Part shown: one piece after another, positions 1 through 10,358 of the stretch
How the letters are laid out: each line of letters begins with the position of its first letter
How positions within the stretch are numbered: position 1 is the first letter of the stretch
NCBI GenBank assembly: GCA_037157565.1
Contig: JAZHRO010000055.1
Coordinates: forward strand, 42,129,001-42,193,000
From: Thalassia testudinum
Lineage: Eukaryota; Streptophyta; Magnoliopsida; Alismatales; Hydrocharitaceae
Length of the DNA: 64,000 nucleotides
Direction: 5' to 3'
Notes under the pieces: generated by a model
The model's input: the letters and a program-made list of their open reading frames with translations, nothing else
What the model was told of the DNA's origin: nothing
Database searches by the model: none
Position numbers and translations under genes: made by a program

Positions 1-12
1 GAATTGTGCATC

Positions 13-990
13 ATGGCCAACAACAAGGATGTTATTAATGACTCTATGGGGAAGATATCTACCACAAACACTTCGCCCAACATGCAAGGCACTACAATTA
101 AACTAGATGGTACAAATTTTTTGTTGTGGTCTACGTCATTTGCACGGTTCATGAGATCTCACAAGGAAAACTACATCCTTCTAATGTATGAACCTGGAGC
201 CTCCAAGAAGACTAAAGATTGGAAGGCAAACAATGACTGAGTTGCGACTTACATGTTGGCCAAGCAAGTCCTATATTATGCTTTTGCTAAGAGGATGTGG
301 GAGGTGCTTCACAAGATCCATTCCCAAAAGGGTAACATCGTCAAGTTGTATCGTTTGATTGAGGATATTCACATTTAAGAAGGGAACTAGGCCCTTGGCT
401 AAGTGTTATGGGACACTCAAGAATCTATGAGATGATCAAGATACATATCAGCCATTGACTTCTGATGTTGCTATTAAGAACAAGAGAGGCCATTAGATCC
501 GTGCAATTCCGTGCTACAATAGGTCCTAAATACAAATCAGTTAGGGACCAATTGATGAATTCTAAGGAGATTTTTACTTTGGCTTAGATTTATGCCCGAC
601 TCTTTAGATTGGAGATCTTAGAGCCTGTCCCCTGTTCAGAGTCATCCACAATGGCGTTTGTTGGTCGTGATCATGGTGCAGGTACCTTTGGTGGTTGAGG
701 TGCCCATGGCCATGGTACTTCCAAAGGCAGAAGAGGTTGTGGCAGAGGAAACCTGTTTTGTAAGTACTGCCATAGAGTCGACCATACCGTCGACAAATGT
801 TGGATTAAGCATGGGTATCCTCAGAGTCAGGATCCCCGTGCTAATCAGGTTGCCTTGGAGGAGGATGGTACTCAGTGTCAGGATGTTGAGAGTCAAATTA
901 CCATTTCCAAGGTAGAATAGATGACTACTACAATCGAGGCTTTAGTTGCACATCCTACAGGTACCACTTCGTTGTCTGTCAACTCTCGTG
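13..990 (+). pseudogene. copia-1 gag (capsid/nucleocapsid), broken
   Basis: The ATG at 13 opens a gag-type reading (UBN2/Retrotran_gag family) with the usual 'GTTIKLDGTNFLLWS' pattern near the N-terminus. A stop at 238 and later frame changes break it. A CCHC zinc knuckle (C-x2-C-x4-H-x4-C, reading CKYCHRVDHTVDKC) follows around 755-800, after a Gly/Arg-rich stretch. Gag would package the element's RNA. The order knuckle then DPGASSH protease motif at about 1009 shows that gag leads directly into pol. Confidence 0.75.
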
Positions 991-1003
991 CTCTAGCATG
1001 AAT

Positions 1004-1067
1004 AGCGGATCCAGGTGCCTCCTCTCATGTAACAAGAGATTCTACTCTTTTTTTTTCATGTTGCTCT
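1004..1067 (+). pseudogene. copia-1 aspartic protease, first part
   Basis: Reads 'DPGASSHVTRDS', the copia protease active-site region (normally D-S-G-A; here S is replaced by P). It stops at the left edge of the hAT insertion at 1076. The matching continuation, a 'VVDGG' reading, begins at about 9948 just beyond the hAT, so the two pieces were once one domain. Confidence 0.75.
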
Positions 1068-1075
1068 CTTGCCGC
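1068..1075. repeat. Target-site duplication of hAT-1, left copy
   Basis: CTTGCCGC directly before the left terminal inverted repeat. The right copy is CTTGCCAC (9931-9938), 7 of 8 bases identical. An 8-bp duplication is the hallmark of hAT transposition. Confidence 0.75.
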
Positions 1076-1269
1076 CATGGTTTTAAAAAATGTGCCTCAA
1101 GGCGCGTAAGGCATATACCTCGAGGCGAGGTGCAAGGATTTTGCCTTGAGGTGGTAGCCTCAAGCCACAGCAACGAGGCGAGTGCCTCTACTTGTCGAGG
1201 CGACAATGAGGTGATGAGGTGCTGAGGCTATATTGAGGCGTCACCTCGTTTGCAAACTCTTTAATCTGG

Positions 1270-1866
1270 TCATGTGCAAGTCACATGACCATTCTAATGA
1301 CCTAATATTTGGTATAACCCCCAGCTCGATACCCCTCTAGCCCCACAAAGCCCTAAACCCCATCAACAAACCTGAAAGCTTATCGCCTCCTCCATCACCG
1401 ATCCTCAGTCCTCACCGATCTTGGAGCTCATCACCGGTCCATCGCATCATCGCCTCCAGTCCCTCTTAGAGCTCATCGTTGGTCCATCGCACCATCACCC
1501 CCAGTCCCTCATCGGAGCTCATCGCTAGTCCCTCTGGTCCATCGCACCCCATCGATCCATCCCATCATCATTGGAGCTCATCGCCAATTCGATCATTAGA
1601 TCCTGCTCTTCCTCTTTCTCTCTCTCATTTTATTTTGCTCTAGTCATCATCTCAATCTGGGTTACTATCGTTATCATCTTGGATAACTACCCTTTTCTTT
1701 TTCAAAAAAAATGTGGGTTACCATCCCTGTAGTCTTTAATAGTTTTATCTTCTTTCAAAAAAAAATAGGTTTTATATTTAGATTTATATGGTTAGTAACA
1801 TGGTTTGTAACATGTAAGTCTTGAGTCTTAATTGAACGTTATGATCCAATTTGTATAATTTCAGAC
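1270..1866 (+). other. hAT-1 5' noncoding region
   Basis: No coding signal. It holds a run of degenerate short repeats around TCATCG/CCATCGCA and GGAGCTCATCG (about 1375-1590), probably slippage-derived, followed by T/A-rich sequence up to the transposase start at 1867. This would be the transposase promoter and leader. Confidence 0.5.
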
Positions 1867-2572
1867 ATGGCACCAAGGGCAAAAAGAGGGGGAAGAAATG
1901 GATCTAGTAGAAGGTCTAATCCTGGATGGAAAAATTATATAGAAATTAAGCTAGAAGGAACTCAAAAGGGGAAAGGATATAAATATGTGAAGTGTAATTT
2001 TTATGGGAAAAACATTATAGGTGGAATTGCGTGATTGAAGGAGCACTTGGCCAAGACACACAAAAATGTGGGATCATGTGCCAAGGTTCCACTTGAAGTT
2101 GAAATTGAGATTAAGGAATACTTGGTCAAGAAGGATGTTGATAGGAGAAGAGCGCTAGAAGAAATGGAAGAAATTCGTCACATAGGGGCATATACAGTAC
2201 AAGGGCCATCTAGCTATGGAGAAAATGCACCCACAGGATCAAGTGGTGCAAAAGTGGTGATAGGTCCAATGGACTTAATTGTTGGGGTTGGACAGAAACC
2301 TAGGCCTAGAAGTAATAAACATGATAACACTCCACATGCTCATCCAAAGCAAGTTACTTTGAATTTCTCTTGGAAGAAAGGGCTTCGAGAGAAAACCTAT
2401 CATAGTATTCGGAGATTCTTCATTGAAAATGGATTGCCTTTCAATTTGGCTCAATCCATCTTATTCGCAGATGTTGTAAGATGTAAGTAATTTTGGAAGG
2501 AGATTCAGAGGTGCTACAATGCATGAGTTACGGACCTAGATTTTGAAGGAAGTGAAGACAATAGACACAATG
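1867..2572 (+). pseudogene. hAT-1 transposase, N-terminal part with BED zinc finger
   Basis: The ATG at 1867 starts a basic N-terminus. A BED-type zinc finger follows: the 'PGWKNYIEI' lead-in, 'VKCNFYGK' where the second cysteine of the usual CNYCGK has become tyrosine, then 'LKEHLAKTHKNV' with the histidine pair. An in-frame TGA at 2032-2034 stands where an arginine codon is expected. The reading continues to about 2489 and is then cut by copia-2. BED fingers in hAT transposases bind DNA. The protein cannot be made intact. Confidence 0.75.
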
Positions 2573-2708
2573 AATTGGTTGTAATGACTCGATCTTCATT
2601 AGAAACCCTAGGACTCTCTTATATAGAGAGAGATCGTAGGGTCAAAAGTACATGAATGTCCCTGAGGAACTTACAATAAAAGAGAAATAAAAAAAACATA
2701 AGCTAACA
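2573..2708 (-). repeat. copia-2 3' LTR
   Basis: A 136-bp repeat nearly matching 7574-7711. It contains the TATA-like CTCTCTATATAAGAG promoter core (on the minus strand) typical of short copia LTRs. Its minus-strand start is TGTTAGC. Confidence 0.85.
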
Positions 2709-2720
2709 CTCCCCTTCAAG
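2709..2720 (-). other. copia-2 polypurine tract
   Basis: On the minus strand GAAGGGGAGTG abuts the 3' LTR. This is where plus-strand DNA synthesis would be primed. Confidence 0.7.
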
Positions 2721-2722
2721 TT

Positions 2723-5700
2723 GGAGCATAGATATTTATCATACTCAGCTTGGATATACAAGCGTCAAATGAAGATCTAGCCAAGGGCTTGGTACAAATA
2801 TCAGCAGTTTGCTCCTTAGATGCAACAGAAGTGATATATAGCAATCCCTTCTGGATAATGTCCCTAGTATAGTGACAGTCAACCTCAACATGTTTCGTCC
2901 TCTCGTGAAATGCTAGGTTATTGGCAATGAAGGTAGCTACTTTATTATCACATCTCATCTCTATGGGGTTTGAAAACTGCACCAATAGATCAATAAACAA
3001 GGATCTGATCCACAACGTCTCAGCAATCATTTGAACCATAGCTCTGTACTTAGACTCGGCAGTAGATCTCACAACTATACCCAATTCTTGCTCCTCCATG
3101 TGATCAAATTTCCTACTAAGAATATGCAGAACCCAGTAGTAGATTTGCGATCTACATGGCATCTGACGTAGTCTGCATTTGAGTAGCCAACCAGCATCAT
3201 AGAGGACCCCTTTGAGACGAAGAGACCCTTCCCAGGTGAGTTCTTGACATATCTAAGCACCATCAATTCTGCATCCCAATGCTGATGTGTTGGGTTGGCC
3301 ATGAATTGACTCAATCTCCAAACTGCAAAGGATATATCCAGCCTTATGATAGTAAGATACAGTAGCCTGCTCACAAGCTGTCTGTACCGTCTGTTGTTCA
3401 CCAACTGTACATTATCATCATAGAGTAGCATCTTGGGGTCCATAGGAATATTTGCCTCCTTGGTCGCAAGCATACCAACCTCTTGCAAGATATCTAAAGC
3501 ATACTTCCGTTAAGACAAGACTACACCCTCCTTGCTGTGAGCAACCTGAATACCAAGGAAATACCATAAAGCCCCCAGGTCCAAGACAAACTGCTCTGCT
3601 AGGATGCGCTTAACCTCAACAATACCCTGCACATCGTCTCCTGTGATGATTAAATCATCAACATAAGCAAGAAGTATCACAGTACCTCATCTAGTCCTTT
3701 TGACAAAAAGTGAAAAATTAGTAGTTGATCTCCTGAATCCAGCTGCCTCTACAACCTGTGACAATCTTTGAAACCAGGTTCTTGAACTCTGTTTGAGGCC
3801 ATATATAGCCTTCCGTAATCGGCATACACACTCCCCTTGACTTTCAAAGCTAGGTGACTGCTGCATATAGACTTCCTCTTGACGATCATCATAAAGGAAG
3901 GCATTCTTTACATCTAACTGATGCAACGGCTAAACTAACTAAACCAGCACCGCAATCAATACTCGGACTGTGAGAAGTCTGACAACTAAGGAGAAGGTGT
4001 CAAAGAAGTCCACCCCATAAGTTTGGGTGAACCCCTTTGCCACGAGACGAGCTTTGTACCTAGCCACACCACCATCAGGATTGAACTTTACAGTGAATAC
4101 CCATTAACAGCCAACAAGCGCAACACCATCAGAAAGTAGAGCAAACTCCCACGTCCCACAACCTCTAAGAGCGACCATCTTATCCTCCATGGCTGCCCAC
4201 CATTTTGAATCAAGCATGGCCTCATGGTGAGTAATTGGAATCTGCATAGTAGCTAACGCCTAAGTAAATGCAGTAAATCTAGAAGCTAGACTATCAGTAG
4301 CAAGTGCCCCCACCGTTGGATAAGTAGTGCAAGTCTGTGGTTGCTTCTGAATGGCTATCAGAAGGTTAAAATCATCGCCTAACACACACATGTTCTATCC
4401 ATGTGACCATCACACGGTAAACAAACATCAGTATCTAAAGGACTTACCTGAGAAGCCGATGGTGAAGGCGAGGATGGAGGTCCCTGATAGGTAACATGAA
4501 GGCAAACATATGTCTGGAGGGGCCCAGTCAGGTGAGGAAAGGGATGCGTAGCAAGAGGTGGTGGCGACCTGGTGGGGACATGAATCTCAGGGAAGTAACA
4601 TAGGTGCCATATCACCCACGGGAGGCATCTCAGCAGCCGCCATAGAAAAGAAAGGTATACCCTCATGAAAGGTAACATCCGCTGAAACAAAGTGCTAGGA
4701 AGTAAGCGGATTAAAACACTGATATCCCTTCTGAGTATAAGTATACCCAAGAAAAACACACTTGACTACTCTCGGTGCTAGTTTATCCCGACCTGGTCCC
4801 AACAAATGGACAAAGGTAACACAACCAAAAGTTCGATAGGTGGCATGAAACAAGGGACGACCAGGATACATGACCTAAATAGGAATCCATTCATGTAATG
4901 CAGCATTAGGCATCCGATTAATCAAAGAACAATCAAAATAGCATTACCCCAATAAAGAGAGGGAACTGAATGGTGAATCAACAAAGTGCGAGCAACATCA
5001 AAAATATGGTGATGCTTCCTTTCAACAACACTATTTTGCTTAGAGGTATGAGGACATGTCTCATGGATAATGCCACAACTAGAAAAGAAATTACGTAAAC
5101 GCAACGTGCAAAATTCCAAGGAATTATCCGAACGAAAGCACTTCACCAAACAAGAATGCTGAGTTTTTATTTCTTTGATAAAGTTCCCAATAATTTATCC
5201 CACATCGAACTTATTTTTCAAGAGAAACATCCAAGACACACGAGAAAAGTCATTAATTAAAACAAGATAATATTTTTTCCCAAGTCGATCAGGAGTACGA
5301 CTGGGACCCTATACGTCCATATGAATCAAATCAAAAACAATAGACAAAACAGAAGTACAATTAGAAAAACTAACCCTATGGTGCTTGCCAAGTTGACAAG
5401 CATCACAAGTGAGAGCAGTATTGGAGGGGATGTACGGCATAATACATCTGAGGCGATGAATGGGTAGATAACCAAGGTGGTGGTGCCACTGAAGAGAACC
5501 AGCAGAAGTGCAGCCCTAGGTAGCAGAAGCAGCAAAAGCATTATGGCTCAGACGGTATACCCCATGCTCTTCACGCCCTCCACCAATCGTCTTTCCAGTG
5601 TATTTGTCCTGCAAGACACAAGAAGACGCATAAAAAATAGCTCAGCAATTCAAATCTCTAGTGATGCTACTAACAGACAATAAACTCAAAAGAAAATCAA

Positions 5701-6000
5701 GCACATAATAGACATCTGCAAGTCTCAAAGTATGAGGTAATGACATCTCCATTGCCAACAAATGGCGAGTGTCTCCCATCAGCCACCTGCACTGTCCTGG
5801 CAGGTATAACAGGTGCCAACTGAGAAAAAGAGCCCCAGTCGCCACATAAGTGCTTGGATGCACCAGAATCAATCAACCACTCACCAGAAGACAAAAGTAA
5901 CGACATACCAGTCGCAAGTGTCTCTAATAAAGAGGCCATAGTTGCAGTGTCAGGAATCTGAGAGGAGGATGAGGCATGTGTCAATTGCCCAATCTGTTAT
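2723..6000 (-). pseudogene. copia-2 pol polyprotein: protease, integrase, RT, RNase H (broken)
   Basis: Read from high to low coordinates. Protease DSGASKH lies near 5871-5850. The pre-integrase zinc finger CDACQLGKHH is near 5410-5380. Integrase core shows SDNSLEF (second Asp) at about 5132 and QNSVVERKHHH (catalytic Glu) near 5045-5010. RT shows '[11 protein letters not shown]' at about 3915 and the YVDD active site near 3665-3650. RNase H runs from about 3240 to 2740, with the 'RCDNKVATFIANN' and 'VDCHYTRDI' motifs. Stops and frame changes separate the blocks, so no product is expected. Confidence 0.85.
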
Positions 6001-6019
6001 CTCATCGTCTCAATCTCTG

Positions 6020-6910
6020 TACTCAGGAAGCTCACATCAGGACTAATAAGCATGCCGTCGATAACCTCAGTTCCCTGATTGGCCATGGGTGGCCTACCGT
6101 GCTTCTATCAGCAAGTAGCATCTGGATGACCAAGTCTACCACGGTAAGTACACAGTGTCTTAGTACGTGTACTAGACAAGAGTCCACGTTCATGACCACG
6201 TATAGGGGAAAGAGTACCCCTACCACGTTTAGGGATCGCCGCAAGTGCAAACATCTAAGTACCAGTGTTTATAGCTGGAGTACGAACTGCAACTCTGTTG
6301 AATCTACTATAAGCCTCCTCCAGGGTAGGAAGCTCAGGAGCGGTGAGAATCTGACCTCTAGCAGCTGTATACTCAAGTCCAAGACCTGTCAGGAAGAGAG
6401 AGAGCCAACTATCTCCAAAACTCCCTCCAAGAATCACAGGCACACCCCGACAGATAAGAGTGATGCCTCTCCAGCATTCCCTTCAAGAGTAGTATTATGA
6501 CAGAGTGCGTCCTTCCTGACGCAAATAGAAAAGGTCACAGAAGACCTGAAAGACTCGTGCAGAGTTCTTTGCATGAGAATAGGTCTCGTGCAAGGACTCC
6601 TACATCTTCTTTGCTGTGTCGTATACATGATCTCATACCCCATACAGGGGATAACTATCTGTATAAGCCATGCAAAGACCATGGCATTGTCTCTATCCCA
6701 AGTGACGTTGGCACCAGTCTTGCTCTCGGGCTCCGGATATGTAAGGATGTGGCTCTTCCCATGACCCCTGACAGTCATGAGGAAAGTCTGAGACCACTGT
6801 GGGCAGTTAGTCTCATCCAACTTGACGATAAGACCAAAAAATAAATTCTTCAATACCCCGATGTCGAAAGAAGTGCCCGACTTCAACTCGGACTGATCAT
6901 CTGAAGCCAT
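6020..6910 (-). pseudogene. copia-2 gag (broken)
   Basis: Starts at the ATG at 6910 (MASDDQSE). The family motif 'VKLDETNCPQWSQTF' follows, then a 'TWDRDNAMVFAWLIQ' helix region. Frames shift near 6560. The reading 'LPTLEEAYSRFNRVAVRTP' lies near 6335-6280. A zinc knuckle CTYRGRLGHPDATC sits near 6150-6110; its second Cys has become Arg. It is closely similar to the gag of copia-3. Confidence 0.75.
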
Positions 6911-7246
6911 CCTTACAATCTTTGAGCCACAATCAGGCTTTTATATCCAATAGATCATCAATCAGATTTGAAACATGAAAAATCAGATCTGCATCTTCAC
7001 AAGAAATCCTCTTAGACTAGCTTTGGCGTAGCCTAGGTGTGGGGAGACCACACGAGAGGCCCCACGAAGATTCCCCCTTGCGATAGGAGTAGCCCTAGAG
7101 AAGAGGCTACAGTCCTTTTAGGTCAAGTTGCAGGAGGAGAACCACCGCTGGTGAAGTTGGGTCGCCAAAGCACCGCCGGAGCTGCATCGCTCAAGACAGG
7201 CGGCATCACAAGTGGGTGCTCGAGGTAGCGTTGTTGGTTGTGCACG

Positions 7247-7450
7247 GTCGAGCACTGGTCGTGCGACACCCTACGCACTCGAGAAGAAGCATCGCTCCGT
7301 CGTGGAGCTGCGTGCTACCTGTGCGTAGTCGAGCACCGGTCGTGCGGCACCCTACACGCTCAAGAGGAGGCAACGCTACGTCGTGTGGCTACGCACTACC
7401 TGTGTGCGGTCGAGCGCCAGTCGTGCAGCGCCCTACACGCGCGAGACGCG
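7247..7450 (-). repeat. 81-bp tandem repeat in the copia-2 leader
   Basis: Units start at 7247, 7328 and 7409 with GTCGAGC, giving about 2.5 copies at a period of exactly 81 bp. The sequence is GC-rich, unlike the surroundings, and lies between the primer site and gag in the untranslated leader. Confidence 0.75.
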
Positions 7451-7561
7451 ACGCTCAACCCTGCTGCTGTCGATAGCAGGTGGTGGACCGAGAATGGGAT
7501 TAGGTTTAGGGTTTTGGAGGCCTTGAGGGTAAGATACCGAGAGCCACGGTTTAGGACCGAT

Positions 7562-7573
7562 GCTCTAATACCA
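7562..7573 (-). other. copia-2 tRNA primer-binding site
   Basis: On the minus strand TGGTATTAGAGC abuts the 5' LTR. It differs by one base from the initiator-Met tRNA complement TGGTATCAGAGC used by plant copia elements. Confidence 0.8.
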
Positions 7574-7711
7574 AATTGATTGTAATGACTCGATCTTCAT
7601 TAAAAACCTTAAGGCTCTCTTATATAGAGAGAGATCGTAAGGTCAAATATACATGAATGTCCCTAAGAGACTTACAATAAAATAGAAATAAAAAGACAAC
7701 ATAAACTAACA
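7574..7711 (-). repeat. copia-2 5' LTR
   Basis: A 138-bp LTR matching 2573-2708 with scattered differences. It would hold the promoter for the element's RNA. Confidence 0.85.
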
Positions 7712-8520
7712 CGATGGTTGAGCAAGCAAAGACATCTTGGGTTGAGATAGGATGCAGCATATTGTCTAGTGGTTGGACATATACAAGAGGGCATACTTTG
7801 ATTAATTTTTTTGGTCAACAACCCTAAAGATACATGATTTTTTAACAGATGAGATCAAGAATGCTAATTACCTCTTCAGATTGATAGATGAAGTTGTTGA
7901 AGAAGCGAGGTAAAGCAATGTTATCCAAGTAATAACAGATAATGCATCTGTTTATAAAAAAGTTGGGAAAAAATTGATGGAAAAGAGACCACATTTATAT
8001 CAGACTCCATGTGCTGCTCACTGCACCGACCTTATGTTGGAGGATATCATGAAATTGCCATTTCATGACTGTCTTCAAGAAAGCTAAACAAATCATCAAC
8101 TATATGTATGCACATGCTTGGGTGCTAGCCATGGTAAGGAAGCAAGTAAGAGGAGATTTTGTGAGACCTTCCGTCACTAGATTTGCTACTGTTTTCCTTA
8201 CCTTACAAAGATTGTTATATGCCAAAGATGCTCTTGAGTCCCTTTTCACCTCAAAAAGGTGAAGTCTAGTAGCTATACATTGAAGGTTCCAGGGCAAGCT
8301 ATGCAAAATATTGTGCTAAAAAGAACATTTTGGCCAGTTGTAACCTACATGATAGGACAATCAAATCATTGGTTATGGTTTTAAAGATGGTAGACTCAGA
8401 ACAATATCCACCCATAGGATTTATCTACGAGGCTATGGATAGAGCCAAGAGATTGCTAAACATTTAGGTAATGATGAAAATAAGTACAATACAATCTAGG
8501 ATATCGTTGACTCAATATGG
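7712..8520 (+). pseudogene. hAT-1 transposase, DUF659 core
   Basis: Continues the transposase after copia-2. It opens 'VEQAKTSWVEIGCSI..GWT', the DUF659 start, and holds the strongly conserved 'VIQVITDNASVYKKVG' and 'PCAAHCTDLMLEDI' blocks (about 7918-8052). The catalytic Asp expected in the TDNAS block is present. Stops at about 7827, 7850 and 7912, and frameshifts after 8060, break the gene. Confidence 0.8.
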
Positions 8521-9023
8521 GATAGGCAACTACACACTTGCATGCTGCTGCCTATTTTTTGAATCTCCAATGCCAATATGAATCAGCATTTTCAGTTGAT
8601 TCAGAAGTAAAGATAGGGTATTCATGCTTTCAGAGATTAATTCCTAACAAGGAGGAGAGAAGTGAAGATAAATTTCCAAACGGATACATTTGTCACTGAA
8701 AGAGAGCTATTTAGATGGTTCAATGTCGTAGATACTCAAAAGAAGAGTCCTAATATAGTCATTGACTCCTTTCCATCGTTTAGAATAATAAGTTTTGTGT
8801 AAATTTTTTCTATATACTAAAAACATTTTTTCCATTACAACAGAATAATGGAGAGCATTTGGTGATTAAACACCTAAGTTGAAGTTCGTCATGTAGATTT
8901 TAAGTTTAACTTCTTGTGCATTTGCATGTGAGCGAAATTAGAGTTTTTTTAATCAGAGATCTCATTTGTATTTTAAGTAATATTATAAAGAATTTAATGT
9001 CCATCTTTTCATTGACTAGGTCC

Positions 9024-9624
9024 ATACTAAGAGGAATAGATTGAAACAAGATAAACTCAATGACTTGGTTTATTGCATGTTCAACCTAAAATTGAAACAC
9101 AAGGAGGTGAAGACAATAAGAGATCCTTTATGCTTAGAGGAAGTGGACTCTGATGATGAGTGGATTGTTAACCTACAACTTTACGAAGATGAAGTTGATG
9201 CTTATCAAGAACTAGATGCAACTGTAGCTCTACAAGAAGATCCCATTGACCTTGAGCAGTTAATAGGAGCAATGGGAGGATTAAAAATACAAGTGAAAGG
9301 AAACAGAAGAAAGAAACAAAAGAAAAACTACAAGGGTAAACCACAAGTAATAAGATAAGTAATTTATATTTTGAAGAATTATAAATTTATAAACTAAGGT
9401 TTTAACAAATATTATTTAAAAATATTTATTTTTTAGAAAAAACGATATTGATGTTGAGGAGAAAGAGTTTCAAGAGAGTGATGGAGATACTGAAGATATA
9501 GAAGCTGAGGCTAAGATGAAGTACATGGATGACTCCCGGGATGATGCGATTAACCCTAGCAATAACATTGATGAGCTTGACTTTGATGGTGCTGAAATGG
9601 GAGGAGAATGGAATGTCTTTTAGT
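9024..9624 (+). pseudogene. hAT-1 transposase, C-terminal end
   Basis: 'HTKRNRLKQDKLNDLVY' is the conserved closing segment of hAT transposases that follows the dimerisation domain. An acidic tail follows. A probable small intron (about 9358-9437, ending TTTTTAG) leads into another acidic segment that ends at the TAG at 9622. The preceding dimerisation domain (8520-9020) is mostly unreadable. Confidence 0.7.
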
Positions 9625-9930
9625 TCTTCTTTGAAATTTTTTGATGTGGATGTACTTTCATTTTGTCTTCCAATGTTTAGATAAACTAAACTCCTAGTTT
9701 TCTATATTGTTTAGTTGTTTATCTTTTAATTGGAATGTCATTTAAGTCTTTCGATATTTGTCATAGAGTAAAAATGATATGAAAATGTGTTCTTTACATT
9801 GTTTTTCCACTATTAGCACTTAAAAAATATTTATCATATCATCTTCCCTTATTTTCTACCCTAAACTTGAGGCTTACGCCTCGATGAAGGCAAACCACCT
9901 CCGTACCACCTTGCATTTTCTAAAACCTTA

Positions 9931-9938
9931 CTTGCCAC
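9931..9938. repeat. Target-site duplication of hAT-1, right copy
   Basis: CTTGCCAC directly after the right terminal repeat; partner of 1068-1075. Confidence 0.75.
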
Positions 9939-10358
9939 CCCTTTCTAGGTTACAGTGGTAGATGGTGGTTTATCACCTGTCATTTGCCTTAGAGATGTAT
10001 CTCTTTCCCTCTCTCTTGCTTTATCAGATGTCATGCATGCCCTGCGATTTGCTCTTAATTTGATGTTTATTAGTCATATTACTAGGGACTTGGGATGCAG
10101 AGTAATTTTTCACAATCAATTTTTCTTTTTGCAAGATCTGCGGATGACAAGGCAGATTAGTAAAGGACTTGAGCATAATGACTTCTAATGTCTTATCCTA
10201 CCATCTACATCCTTTACCTCTATTGTCGCTTTCGTCACTACACTATAATGGCATCTTCGTTTAGGTCAACCGAGTATTCCCATCCTCCATCATCAGTTTC
10301 CATATTTGAAATTCTCATATTCCATTTCTTGCGAGGCTTGTCAACTTGGCAAGCACCA
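9939..10358 (+). pseudogene. copia-1 protease end and pre-integrase domain
   Basis: Resumes copia-1 after the hAT: 'VVDGGLSPV', then 'SHITRDLGCRVIF', typical of the stretch between protease and integrase. A frame change near 10186 is followed by the zinc-finger end 'CEACQLGKHH' (about 10330-10358). The reading is cut there by LINE-B. Confidence 0.75.

Larger units (their letters stand above)
2573..7711 (-). mobile_element. copia-2: Ty1/copia retrotransposon inside the hAT-1 transposase
   Basis: A complete-layout minus-strand copia: 5' LTR 7711-7574, primer site, leader, gag, pol, polypurine tract, 3' LTR 2708-2573. The flanks CAATG (2568-2572) and CGATG (7712-7716) are a 4/5 TSD. Joining the hAT reading across the site restores a normal DUF659 beginning, which confirms the boundaries. 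Stops and frameshifts are frequent, so it is dead. Confidence 0.88.
1076..9930 (+). mobile_element. hAT-1: autonomous-type hAT transposon inserted in copia-1
   Basis: The left end CATGGTTTTAAAAAATG and the reverse complement of the right end, TAAGGTTTTAGAAAATG, form imperfect terminal inverted repeats. The 8-bp TSD flanks them. Both subterminal regions are rich in GAGGC/GCCTC motifs (about 1095-1250 and 9865-9905), a common layout for transposase binding sites. Inside lies a decayed transposase with BED finger, DUF659 and C-terminal hAT segments. Without the nested copia-2 (2573-7711) the element is about 3.7 kb, a normal hAT size. Confidence 0.85.

Noticed and set aside
7037..7579. + strand frames of 63-113 codons across the copia-2 leader
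   Set aside because: They lie in the untranslated leader of a minus-strand element and follow the 81-bp repeat.
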